Both the position numbers and the translations under genes were made by a program. The notes under the pieces were generated by a model. The model made no database searches, was not told the DNA's origin, and was given only the letters and a program-made list of their open reading frames with translations. From Saprospiraceae bacterium (GTDB lineage Bacteria > Bacteroidota > Bacteroidia > Chitinophagales > Saprospiraceae), in NCBI GenBank assembly GCA_016715245.1, contig JADKAS010000006.1:177009-241008 (forward strand): DNA of 64,000 nt, read 5' to 3'. Below are positions 18,648 to 26,720 of this stretch, one piece after another (the first letter of the stretch is position 1; every line of letters starts with the position of its first letter).

Positions 18648-20393
18648 ATGATGTATTACGCACTCATTCTCACCATATGGTTAACTGGTAGTATACTTCC
18701 TATGCCTAATTCACCATCACCTGCCTCATCTTTAAAAAGTTTGGTAAGCTCATCCGTTCAGGCAAATTGGGTGGAAGCATTGGCATGTGTTCAGGTCACA
18801 ACTTCTACTCCAACCTGTAATCCATTTATTTCATCGGTGTTGGAATGGACAGATGGTCATAATCCTTATCAACCAGTTCCGGCTTCAAATCTAATTTGCG
18901 GTTGCAACGTGTATGATTATCTGGATGTCACCCCTGTTTGTGCCATATCCAATGGAAAATTTGTACTGGGGGGCGAACACTTTAACAAATGTCCCGGAAG
19001 ATGCCTCAACAGAACGGATTTTACTTTTCCCCAGGGACCTACAAATGTTGTTGAGTTTCCCGATTGTACACAAACCTATAATTGTATAACTATTACTCCT
19101 TCAGATCTTATGTCAAACGGGGGCTCAATGACGGCATATTACCAATCCAATACTGAAAACGGCGCTGTTGTAACAATCATCCGTTTTACCTACAATGGTC
19201 TTGGCTTACATTGCAACAATATTTATAAACAGGTAATTCAACATGGAAAAATTTATAAGGATATTACCGTCAGGAGAAAAGTTACTTGCCCTGATTTAAA
19301 TGTTCATACATGTGAAGCAAATGTCAACATTCCCCAACAGCCCGACGAATGTTTGTTGGAGGCCTTTATGAATACTGTCAATATTGCCCTGCCATGTGGA
19401 GGTTCCGGCTATTCAGCTTCCACAATCAATATCTCTGCTCCCGCTGTTTATCAGTGGACACATAATGAAATAAATATTCCGCAGAATTACAGTCCGTCAG
19501 TGTATTGTCTATCCGGAAGTCCTAATGGAATATATTGCGCCAAAATTACTGACAACAACGGATGTATGGCTGAACCTTGTAGAATCCACCAGTCACCTTG
19601 TTCTCTGGGAGTCATATTAACCACTAACAATCAGAACATCCATAGTTCACTGACCAACTGTTCAGGAAGTACAAGTTACCAATGGTCAAGGTGGACAGGC
19701 ACAAACTGGGTGAACACCGGAGGCAATACCTCAACACTCAATACCTCCTGGATTAGCGGAGAATACAGGCTACTGGTGACTTGTGGAACTTGCAGAAGAT
19801 TTGCCAATATTATGTACTATCCTCCACCTGCTCCTCTACCCGTAGATATCATTTTTTTTACGGCAAATCAAAAATCAGCGTGTGGTCATATTACACTTGA
19901 CTGGCGTTCAGCTTCTGAAAAAAACAGTTCCAAATATATCATAGAACGGAGCCGGGACGGAGGTCGGTTTACACCTATCGGTGAAGTAGCCAGTCTGAAT
20001 CGCTCTGAAGGAAGTATATACCAGTATACAGATGAAAATGCCCTGAAAGCCAACAGTCATTATACCTACAGATTACTACATGCTGATATGGACGGCATGG
20101 TTCAGGTATTTGAAGGCGGAAGTCTTCGATACAATTGCCACGACCTTGCAAATTTAGTAACAGCCATTTTTCCTAATCCTACTTCCGGTGAATTATTTGT
20201 CGATATTCAAAAGAATTTCGACAACATATCAACCCAAATCAAAACATCAGGAGGTACATCGACCAGTAACTGGTCTTATATTTTAGAAGGGAATCAAATT
20301 CGTTATGATTTTTCTCTGCTTTCCCGGGGATATTATATTCTTGAAATCAAACTCAATCATGCAGTTGAATATCATGGCTTTATAAAAATTTAA
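18648..20393 (+). CDS. Large secreted protein with T9SS C-terminal domain
   Basis: A 581-residue exported protein. The N-terminus is a short hydrophobic signal (MMYYALILTIWLTGSILP). The body is unusually rich in cysteine, proline, serine and threonine, with paired cysteines throughout (e.g. CNPF, CGCN, CPGRC), suggesting disulfide-stabilised extracellular beta domains. Around residues 265-400 two Ig/SprB-like stretches are visible (AVYQWTHNEINIP, TSYQWSRWTGTNWV). The region from about 400 (LDWRSASEKNSSKYIIERSR) is the domain that commonly precedes the T9SS signal. The tail AIFPNPTSGELFVDIQ ... LSRGYYILEIK is a type A sorting domain. The function is probably surface adhesion or interaction; this is inference. 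Confidence 0.75.
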   Translation: MMYYALILTIWLTGSILPMPNSPSPASSLKSLVSSSVQANWVEALACVQVTTSTPTCNPFISSVLEWTDGHNPYQPVPASNLICGCNVYDYLDVTPVCAISNGKFVLGGEHFNKCPGRCLNRTDFTFPQGPTNVVEFPDCTQTYNCITITPSDLMSNGGSMTAYYQSNTENGAVVTIIRFTYNGLGLHCNNIYKQVIQHGKIYKDITVRRKVTCPDLNVHTCEANVNIPQQPDECLLEAFMNTVNIALPCGGSGYSASTINISAPAVYQWTHNEINIPQNYSPSVYCLSGSPNGIYCAKITDNNGCMAEPCRIHQSPCSLGVILTTNNQNIHSSLTNCSGSTSYQWSRWTGTNWVNTGGNTSTLNTSWISGEYRLLVTCGTCRRFANIMYYPPPAPLPVDIIFFTANQKSACGHITLDWRSASEKNSSKYIIERSRDGGRFTPIGEVASLNRSEGSIYQYTDENALKANSHYTYRLLHADMDGMVQVFEGGSLRYNCHDLANLVTAIFPNPTSGELFVDIQKNFDNISTQIKTSGGTSTSNWSYILEGNQIRYDFSLLSRGYYILEIKLNHAVEYHGFIKI

Positions 20394-20414
20394 AAATTGC
20401 GTGTCAATTGGAGT

Positions 20415-21863
20415 CTAATTATTACCGAAGTAAATACATACATTTTTTGGTTCTGTAAAAAAGTCCAACGCTTCAAATCCGCCTTCGCGGCCTACTCCGC
20501 TATCTTTGACTCCACCAAATGGCGTCCTGAGATCCCGTACCAGCCAACAATTTACCCACAAAATCCCGCATTCAAGTAGTTCCGCAAGCCGGTGGGTCCG
20601 TAACAAGTTATTGGTCCATAAAATAGCCGCCAGCCCGTATCTCGTACTATTTGCGAATTTCAGTACTTCCTCCTCTGTGTCAAAAGGCATTATCGTCACC
20701 ACCGGACCAAATATTTCTTCCTGATTTGTTCTGCAATCATAAGACAATCCCTCAATAACCGTAGGTTCAACAAACCAGCCATTTTCACATCTGCCACCTA
20801 CAAACCTTTGTTTTCCTCCTGTAAGTATGGTTCCACCTTCGTTTTTTGCAATTTCTATATAGGAAAGAATTTTTTCCATATGGGATTTGGAAACCACAGC
20901 ACCCATTTTTGTTGCAGAATCAGAAGGGTCGCCTGGTACAAGCAAAGAAACTCTGTCGACAAAATCTTTTTTAAATTTTTCATAAATACTTCTTTCGACA
21001 AAAATGCGGGACCCGCATAAACAGATCTGACCCTGATTGGAAAAAGAACTGAGAACTGTTGTAGTCAACATTTTTTCATAGTCACAATCTGCAAATATTA
21101 TATTGGGATTTTTTCCTCCCAGTTCGAGGGAAAGTTTTTTAAATTTGGGAGCTGCGATGGAAGCTATTTTTTCTCCTGTTGCAGTACCACCGGTAAAAGA
21201 AATAGCTTTTATGTTTGGATGTGAAACAATGGCTGTTCCGGTACTTCCACCTGAACCATGTACTATGTTCAGGACACCCGGAGGAAGCCCTATTTCAATA
21301 CAGACCTTAGAAAGCAAAAAGGCTGTTGCAGGTGTTATTTCCGATGGTTTGGCCACTACAGTATTTCCTGCTGCCAAGGCAGGTGCAATTTTCCAACTGA
21401 AAAGATATAAAGGAAGATTCCATGGAGAAATACACCCTACAACACCCATAGCTTGTCTGAGTGTATAATTGATGGCCTTCCCCTCCATCGAATGAGATGA
21501 ACTATGGTATTGAGTTATGGCTTTTGCATAAAATTCAAAATTTGAAATGGCCCTCGGAATATCTACTTTTTGAGCCAGGGTTATTGGTTTACCATTGTCT
21601 CTGGATTCTGCAGCCGCAAATTCCTGAAAATGTTTTTGTATTCCCTCAGCTATTTTAAATAACCATTCTGCCCTGGTTTCATTTCCACAGTTTGCCCAAT
21701 TGGGAAAAGCATTTTTTGCTGCCTGTACGGCAAGATCGATATCTTCACTATCTGAATCAGGAATAGTTCCATAAACCTTACCTGTAGCAGGTTCATAATT
21801 ATCAAGAAAATTACCCGATTTTGGTGCTAACAATTCACCATTTATATAATTTAATATTTGCAT
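20415..21863 (-). CDS. Aldehyde dehydrogenase, probably 2-aminomuconate-semialdehyde dehydrogenase
   Basis: A 482-residue NAD-dependent aldehyde dehydrogenase. It has the catalytic cysteine region FSNQGQICLCGSRIFVE, the general-base glutamate in LELGGKNPNIIFADCD, the cofactor segment SPWNLPLYLFSWKIAPALAA, and the C-terminal TPFGGVKDSGVGREGG. Downstream of tryptophan 2,3-dioxygenase and a RidA-type deaminase, it fits the step oxidising 2-aminomuconate 6-semialdehyde in tryptophan/kynurenine breakdown. The family is certain; the exact substrate is inferred from the neighbourhood. The gene follows kynA by 17 bases, so they are co-transcribed, and it converges on the secreted T9SS protein with a gap of 21 bases. 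Confidence 0.88.
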   Translation of the reverse strand: MQILNYINGELLAPKSGNFLDNYEPATGKVYGTIPDSDSEDIDLAVQAAKNAFPNWANCGNETRAEWLFKIAEGIQKHFQEFAAAESRDNGKPITLAQKVDIPRAISNFEFYAKAITQYHSSSHSMEGKAINYTLRQAMGVVGCISPWNLPLYLFSWKIAPALAAGNTVVAKPSEITPATAFLLSKVCIEIGLPPGVLNIVHGSGGSTGTAIVSHPNIKAISFTGGTATGEKIASIAAPKFKKLSLELGGKNPNIIFADCDYEKMLTTTVLSSFSNQGQICLCGSRIFVERSIYEKFKKDFVDRVSLLVPGDPSDSATKMGAVVSKSHMEKILSYIEIAKNEGGTILTGGKQRFVGGRCENGWFVEPTVIEGLSYDCRTNQEEIFGPVVTIMPFDTEEEVLKFANSTRYGLAAILWTNNLLRTHRLAELLECGILWVNCWLVRDLRTPFGGVKDSGVGREGGFEALDFFTEPKNVCIYFGNN

Positions 21864-21880
21864 TTTTACTATAAGAATAT

Positions 21881-22993
21881 TTACAGAGTACTGAATGTAA
21901 ATCCTAATTTTGTTTTTAGTTCTGCCGGTAATTCAGGCAACTCAGACCTGGGAATCAACAAGGTACTTACGTTGTGAAAATCTCTGAATATATGGTGTTT
22001 TGCAGCGGTTTCTGAAAGATATTCATGGCCTGAAGAACCACCTGTGCCTACTTTTTTCCCAAGCATACGCATTACCATCTGTGCATGTCTGGATCTCCAG
22101 GTTGTGATGTGGTCATCGACATCAATCAAAGCTGACAGTAATTTAAAAGGTAAGTGCAAAATGGGTTCGTCTCTATACAAACTTATAAAAAGTGCCGCCA
22201 CTGTTGCCCGGTAACTCAATACAACCTTTCCCTCTGTTATCAGTGTATTGTGATAATTTTCATCGAGAATATTCGCAAAATAAGTTTTAGTGTCGCCAAG
22301 CATTTTAAGACGTAATTCCTTGAATTCACCGCTGAGAACATCTGTTTCCTCAATAGCTTTTTTTTCCCTGTTCAGCATATTTTCAAGGGCTTTTCTGTAC
22401 TCTTCTATAAAATTAAAACCTGACAACTCGAGAAATGGTGTCCGCTCAAGCCACCTTTCAACCAATTGAAATAAGGATTTGTTATTTTCCAATCCATGCA
22501 GAACTTCTTTTTTCTTATCGTCAAAAACAACGTCGTAAGGTTTGTTATTGTAGGTATGCCTTTTATCTTCTTTTAGCCCCAGTAAAACTTCGAATTCCCT
22601 GAATTGAAAACTCTGAAATCCTGAAGCAGGAAAAAGGTAATTTCGGAAGTCAAGAAAGTCGAGAGGTGTCATAGTTTCAAGGATTGAAATCTGCTGGACA
22701 AGTACCTTTAATATTTCAAGAATACGATGTAGCCTGGAAACAGCAATTCCAATATTTTTTTCATTGACTTTATCGCCTTTAAAGTCAGATATAATTGAAT
22801 ATAATTCATAATTAATCTGTTTAAACCACAATTCATAAGCTTGATGTGTAATAATAAAGAGCATTTCATCATGTGCTGGATTATCACCGACTTCCAGACT
22901 TCTCAGATCCTGAGCATTTAATATTTTATCCAGTTGAAGATAAGAATTGTAATGGATGGATGAATACTTTTTGTTACTATTTTGGTCGTTCAT
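21881..22993 (-). CDS. kynA: Tryptophan 2,3-dioxygenase
   Basis: Haem enzyme opening the indole ring of L-tryptophan to N-formylkynurenine, the first step of the kynurenine pathway. The 370-residue protein shows the family pattern: YNSYLQLDKILNAQ, HDEMLFIITHQAYELWFKQI, the R-rich segment FRNYLFPASGFQSFQFRE, and WRSRHAQMVMRMLGKKVG followed by TGGSSGHEYL, where the His of RSRHAQM corresponds to the proximal haem ligand. It is longer than short bacterial forms (about 280-300) and nearer the length of animal enzymes. It is the middle gene of a three-gene minus-strand operon with RidA and aldehyde dehydrogenase. Confidence 0.95.
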   Translation of the reverse strand: MNDQNSNKKYSSIHYNSYLQLDKILNAQDLRSLEVGDNPAHDEMLFIITHQAYELWFKQINYELYSIISDFKGDKVNEKNIGIAVSRLHRILEILKVLVQQISILETMTPLDFLDFRNYLFPASGFQSFQFREFEVLLGLKEDKRHTYNNKPYDVVFDDKKKEVLHGLENNKSLFQLVERWLERTPFLELSGFNFIEEYRKALENMLNREKKAIEETDVLSGEFKELRLKMLGDTKTYFANILDENYHNTLITEGKVVLSYRATVAALFISLYRDEPILHLPFKLLSALIDVDDHITTWRSRHAQMVMRMLGKKVGTGGSSGHEYLSETAAKHHIFRDFHNVSTLLIPRSELPELPAELKTKLGFTFSTL

Positions 22994-23015
22994 ATTTGTT
23001 TATTAATGAGTGGTC

Positions 23016-23426
23016 TTATTTTCCCAGGTATGCTGTGGCTTTTATTTCAATGAGGAGATGTGGATGTGGCAGCTGATGAACTGCCACGGTAGTCCGGGTC
23101 GGCCCATCGTAATCAAAATACTGCCCGTATATTTCATTGTATCCACCAAAGTCATTCATATTTACTAAAAAAGTTGTGACATCTACAATATTGTGTAAAC
23201 CGGCACCAACACTTTCTAAAATTTCCCGGATATTTTCAATGACGGCTTTGGTTTGAATTTTTATATCAAGGTTTGCCGTACCCATTTCATCCACTTCAAC
23301 CCCATCAAAACTGTTGTCTGGTCGTCTGCTACTGGTTCCCGAAACAAATATCCATTCACCTACTTTTTTAACATGCGGAAATTTACCTCTTGGTTTGGCT
23401 TTGTGGCTTAAAACTTTGTTTTCCAT
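23016..23426 (-). CDS. RidA family protein, probably 2-aminomuconate deaminase
   Basis: A 136-residue YjgF/YER057c/UK114-fold protein. The ATG at 23424-23426 (MENKVLSHKAKPRGKFPHVK) is chosen over an in-frame TTG twelve bases upstream. Features include VGEWIFVSGTSSRRPDNSFD, TKAVIENIREILESVGAGL, a long segment with DVTTFLVNMNDFGGYNEIYG, and PTRTTVAVHQLPHPHLLIEI, whose arginine is the canonical RidA carboxylate-binding residue. The PHPHLLIEIKATAY ending resembles 2-aminomuconate deaminases of the nitrobenzoate/kynurenine routes. It is the first gene of the operon with kynA (22-base gap). Family certain; substrate inferred from context. Confidence 0.85.
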   Translation of the reverse strand: MENKVLSHKAKPRGKFPHVKKVGEWIFVSGTSSRRPDNSFDGVEVDEMGTANLDIKIQTKAVIENIREILESVGAGLHNIVDVTTFLVNMNDFGGYNEIYGQYFDYDGPTRTTVAVHQLPHPHLLIEIKATAYLGK

Positions 23427-23737
23427 ACGTTTCCTCAATTTTGGTATAAAAATACAGATTAGGTCAAAACCAACCTAAGATAATGAAAAATATTAATTTT
23501 CCATTTACATGTTTTCATTATTTTCAGTACTAAAAATCTGATTAAAGAAATAAAATCTTGTTTTAAATGACAAAAAATTATCAAATATTTCAATTTAGTA
23601 AGGTAAATGAAAAAAATGGTTCAAAATTTGAAGGATAATTTCCCAAAGTACAATTGCAAAAAGACATTCGTGTATTTTAAGTAAACAAGGTTGTGCAATA
23701 TAATGGTGAATAAAAGAAATTCTAACTAGAGTATTTT
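23427..23737. other. Divergent promoter region of the kynurenine operon and regulator-like gene
   Basis: About 310 AT-rich bases between the minus-strand RidA-kynA-ALDH operon and the plus-strand gene at 23738. No reading frame stands out. The divergent promoters must lie here, but I could not assign boxes with confidence. Confidence 0.5.
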
Positions 23738-24751
23738 ATGATAATAACAAAAGAATTTATCCTTGAGGAAATAAGAAAACATTTTAAAAATGCAAATACA
23801 AAAGAGCTTCAGCATGTGATTGGAGACATTCTCAACCTTTCTCCCTCAACCGCCTATAATAAAATCATGGGGAGGAATGAATTTTCTCTTGTTGAATTTT
23901 TAACCATTGCTCAAAAACGGGGTATGTCAATTGACAAAATGCTGTCGATAACCCAGTTTGAAAATATTGGTCCTGTTCCATTTTATGCTGATGGACTTGA
24001 AAAAAAGCCCCAATCTTTTTTAGAATATTTTGAAACCGTCTTAGATAATGTAACTAAAGCACAACCAAGCGCAGAAAGCTCAAAAGCAACATTTGTCTGC
24101 CTGCAGCCCCATGTTTTCCATTTGATGAAGTACCCATTTTTATTATATCTTAAACTGTACACATACAACCTTATCAACTGGGGCATACCAACTGAAAAAA
24201 AATATGATCCGATGAGTTTCATCAAGGATGGCATGACCCAAAGTCTGATCAAAAAACTTTATCATGCTTACCAGAGTATCCCAATCACTGAAATGGTTGG
24301 ACACAATTTTGTCTATCCTATTTGCAGTCAGCTTGATTATTTGATTCGGACAAGAATTATCTCAGATCCTGATCATTTAAAACAAATAAAAGTAGATTTG
24401 CACAATTTTCTGATTGACCTTGAAGAAATCGCTTCCAAAGGTTATAAAACCAATGATTTAGGTAAAGAAACACCAGTTGAAATGTATATCAATAAATTTA
24501 TTCATGTCAGTAATATCATCTTGATTGAGTCTGAAAAAGGAGGTTTACTGACGATTCAATGTGATGTGCCGGATGTTGTTAAAACCTATGACCGTGATTT
24601 TATTAAGCATTTTAAACAATGGCTGGAAAGTAATAAAGATTATGCCATTTACATAAGTAAAACAGGTGGACTGGAAAGAAAAGATTTTTTTGACCGAAAT
24701 AAAAAACATGTTGACATGGTCATAACAGATCTTGAAAAAAGTATTTTATAA
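23738..24751 (+). CDS. HTH-containing regulator-like protein, Bacteroidota type
   Basis: A 337-residue protein, probably cytoplasmic. Residues about 1-75 look like a DNA-binding domain: LEEIRKHFKN, then an HTH-like segment HVIGDILNLSPSTAYNKIMG and RNEFSLVEFLTIAQKRGMSI. The rest is mainly helical, with no recognised ligand-binding motif (e.g. MSFIKDGMTQSLIKKLYHAY). This architecture is common for uncharacterised Bacteroidota regulators. It lies divergent to the kynurenine operon and 14 bases upstream of an SDR gene, so it may regulate tryptophan catabolism; this is positional inference only. Confidence 0.55.
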   Translation: MIITKEFILEEIRKHFKNANTKELQHVIGDILNLSPSTAYNKIMGRNEFSLVEFLTIAQKRGMSIDKMLSITQFENIGPVPFYADGLEKKPQSFLEYFETVLDNVTKAQPSAESSKATFVCLQPHVFHLMKYPFLLYLKLYTYNLINWGIPTEKKYDPMSFIKDGMTQSLIKKLYHAYQSIPITEMVGHNFVYPICSQLDYLIRTRIISDPDHLKQIKVDLHNFLIDLEEIASKGYKTNDLGKETPVEMYINKFIHVSNIILIESEKGGLLTIQCDVPDVVKTYDRDFIKHFKQWLESNKDYAIYISKTGGLERKDFFDRNKKHVDMVITDLEKSIL

Positions 24752-24765
24752 TGTAAAAATAAACA

Positions 24766-25556
24766 GTGATCTTACACGAATTAAAAAATATAAATGCCCT
24801 GGTATGTGGAGGATCCAAGGGAATTGGATTGGCAAGTGCCATAAAACTGGCCCATATGGGAGCCAATGTTTTTTGCTTTCCAGAAGTATTGAAAAGTTGG
24901 CCATGGCCACAGAAAAACTTCCGGTAGTGCATTCACAACAAAAACACGGCTATATCGCTATTGATCTGAGTGATACAGAAAAAGTAAAACAACACATAAA
25001 ACCACTGCTTCAGGAAAAAAACATTTCTATCCTTGTCAACAATTCCGGAGGGCCGGAAGCCGGACCAATTTTTCAAGCTGAACCTGAAGCATTTTTAAGG
25101 GCGTTTCAACAACATATACTTTCCAGTCACCTTCTCACTCAAAGTATTATTCCCGGCATGAAAAAAAGCCAGTATGGAAGAATAATAAACATTATTTCCA
25201 CCTCTGTGAAAATTCCTCTGAAAGGTCTGGGGGTGAGTAATACTATAAGAGGCGCCATGGCCAATTGGTCCAAAACACTTGCCGGTGAGCTGGCTCCCTT
25301 TGGCATTACGGTAAATAATGTTTTACCGGGAGCGACCGCCACAGAAAGACTGGAAGAAATCATTCAGAACAAATCCAAAAAAACCTTGAAGGATAAAAGC
25401 GAGGTAGTAGAAGAAATGGAAAATGAAATCCCTATGGGAAGATTTGGAAAACCGGAAGAAATAGCGGCAGCCGTAGGATTTCTTGCCAGTCATGAAGCTT
25501 CCTACATTACCGGAATCAACCTGCCTGTAGATGGTGGACGTACAGGTAGCCTTTAG
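24766..25556 (+). CDS. Short-chain dehydrogenase/reductase (SDR), frame broken once near the N-terminus
   Basis: From the GTG at 24766 the protein reads MILHELKNINALVCGGSKGI, giving the Rossmann glycine motif GGSKGIG. At the T run 24869-24874 one T is missing; with seven Ts the reading becomes ANVFLLSRSIEKLAM and continues to the stop at 25556 (263 aa). NNSGGPEAGP matches the SDR NNAG motif, and the C-terminus FLASHEASYITGINLPVDGG is typical. The expected YxxxK active-site pair is not visible: the position reads VSNTIRGAMANWSKTL, as in a subgroup of atypical SDRs. Immediately downstream of the regulator-like gene and close to the kynurenine operon, it may act on an intermediate of that pathway. 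Confidence 0.75.
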
Positions 25557-25624
25557 GATTTAAAGATGTATTAGTTAGTAGCTATAATAGAACGACCCTT
25601 AAACAAATAACAAGCGACAGATAA

Positions 25625-26518
25625 ATGAGTAAAAAAAAACGGTAAGACAGAATTTGTAAAATGGTTTGGTCCTGTTTTAGACGCTTTAAGAGCATTAGGT
25701 GGTTCTGCGACACCGAAAGAGATTACGGAATGGATAGGAGAAGAACTTAAAGTACCGGAACAAATACTAAATGAACGTTACGAAAAGTCTGGCATTTTGA
25801 AGTTTCCAAACCAATTAGCTTGGGCAAGACAATACTTGGTATGGGAAGAACTTCTTGCGACCTCTAAACGTGGTGTTTGGGCATTAAGTCCCAAAGGTTG
25901 GGAAACAAAATTAGACGATAAGAAAGCCCATGAAATATTTCTAAAATGGGTAAAAATTCAAGCTGACTTGCGTGAAGGAAAAGAATCCGAAAATGAAGTT
26001 GAAAAAATCATTGCGAATCAGGAAGAAAATGAACCCGACAGTTCAAATACAAAATTCAACTTTCTCTAATTGAAATTTTACAAAATCTTTCGCCTATAGG
26101 TTTTGAACATTTATGTGGACGACTTTTGAGAGAATATAATTTTGAAAATATTGAAATTTCGCAACAATCACATGACGGAGGAATTGACGGTTACGCAACA
26201 CTTAAATTAAATCCATTTGTTAATATGAGTGTTTATTTTCAATGTAAACGTTATACTGGGACAGTACCAACAGAAAAAGTACAAGCGTTTATCGGAGTAA
26301 TGGAAACAAATAAAAGAAGCGTTGAAAAGGGACTTTTAATAACAACAGGTTCATTTGCAAAAGCAGCAATTGACATTGAAAAAAATAACATTAAACTTGA
26401 ACTAATAGACGGAGAAAAACTTATAAAAATGTTTGAAGAAGTTGAACTTGGAGTAAAACCAAAAATTGTTTATGAACCAGACATGACATTCTTTGAACAA
26501 TACAGAGAAAAGAAATAA
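25625..26518 (+). CDS. mrr: Mrr-like restriction endonuclease, frame broken twice
   Basis: The family's members cut methylated DNA (type IV restriction). From the ATG at 25625, one A must be removed from the nine-A run 25631-25639 to enter the frame KNGKTEFVKWFGPVLDALRA, which matches the Mrr N-terminal winged-helix domain (GGSATPKEITEWIG, RGVWALSPKG). At 26051-26054 one A must be added to pass from SSNTK to IQLSLIEILQNLSPIGFEHL, the start of the nuclease domain. That domain has the PD-(D/E)xK core: DGGIDG followed by YFQCKRY (QxK), then AFIGVMETNKRS and KGLLITTGSFAKAA. The restored length is 297 aa, normal for Mrr. No modification or specificity partner is adjacent. Confidence 0.82.
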
Positions 26519-26720
26519 TTACAGCTGCTAAGATCAGTTTAGCATTAAGTCGGTTGAAGTGCTTCTATGATACATTTGTACAAGGTTCAACAGCAGTTAT
26601 CCTTTTGAACTTTTCTACTAAAATCCACCCCATCGCCAAGCAGCAAAACGTTTCAGGAAGAGGACAACTAATTCTGCTCTTCCCTATCTTAGACCTTGAA
26701 CTGTTCGCTATTTTACTATG

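Noticed and set aside
26519..26720. A roughly 60-codon open stretch without ATG between mrr and the TonB receptor
   Set aside because: No start codon, no recognisable motif, and too short to separate from chance; TACATTTG at 26569 lacks a -33 partner.
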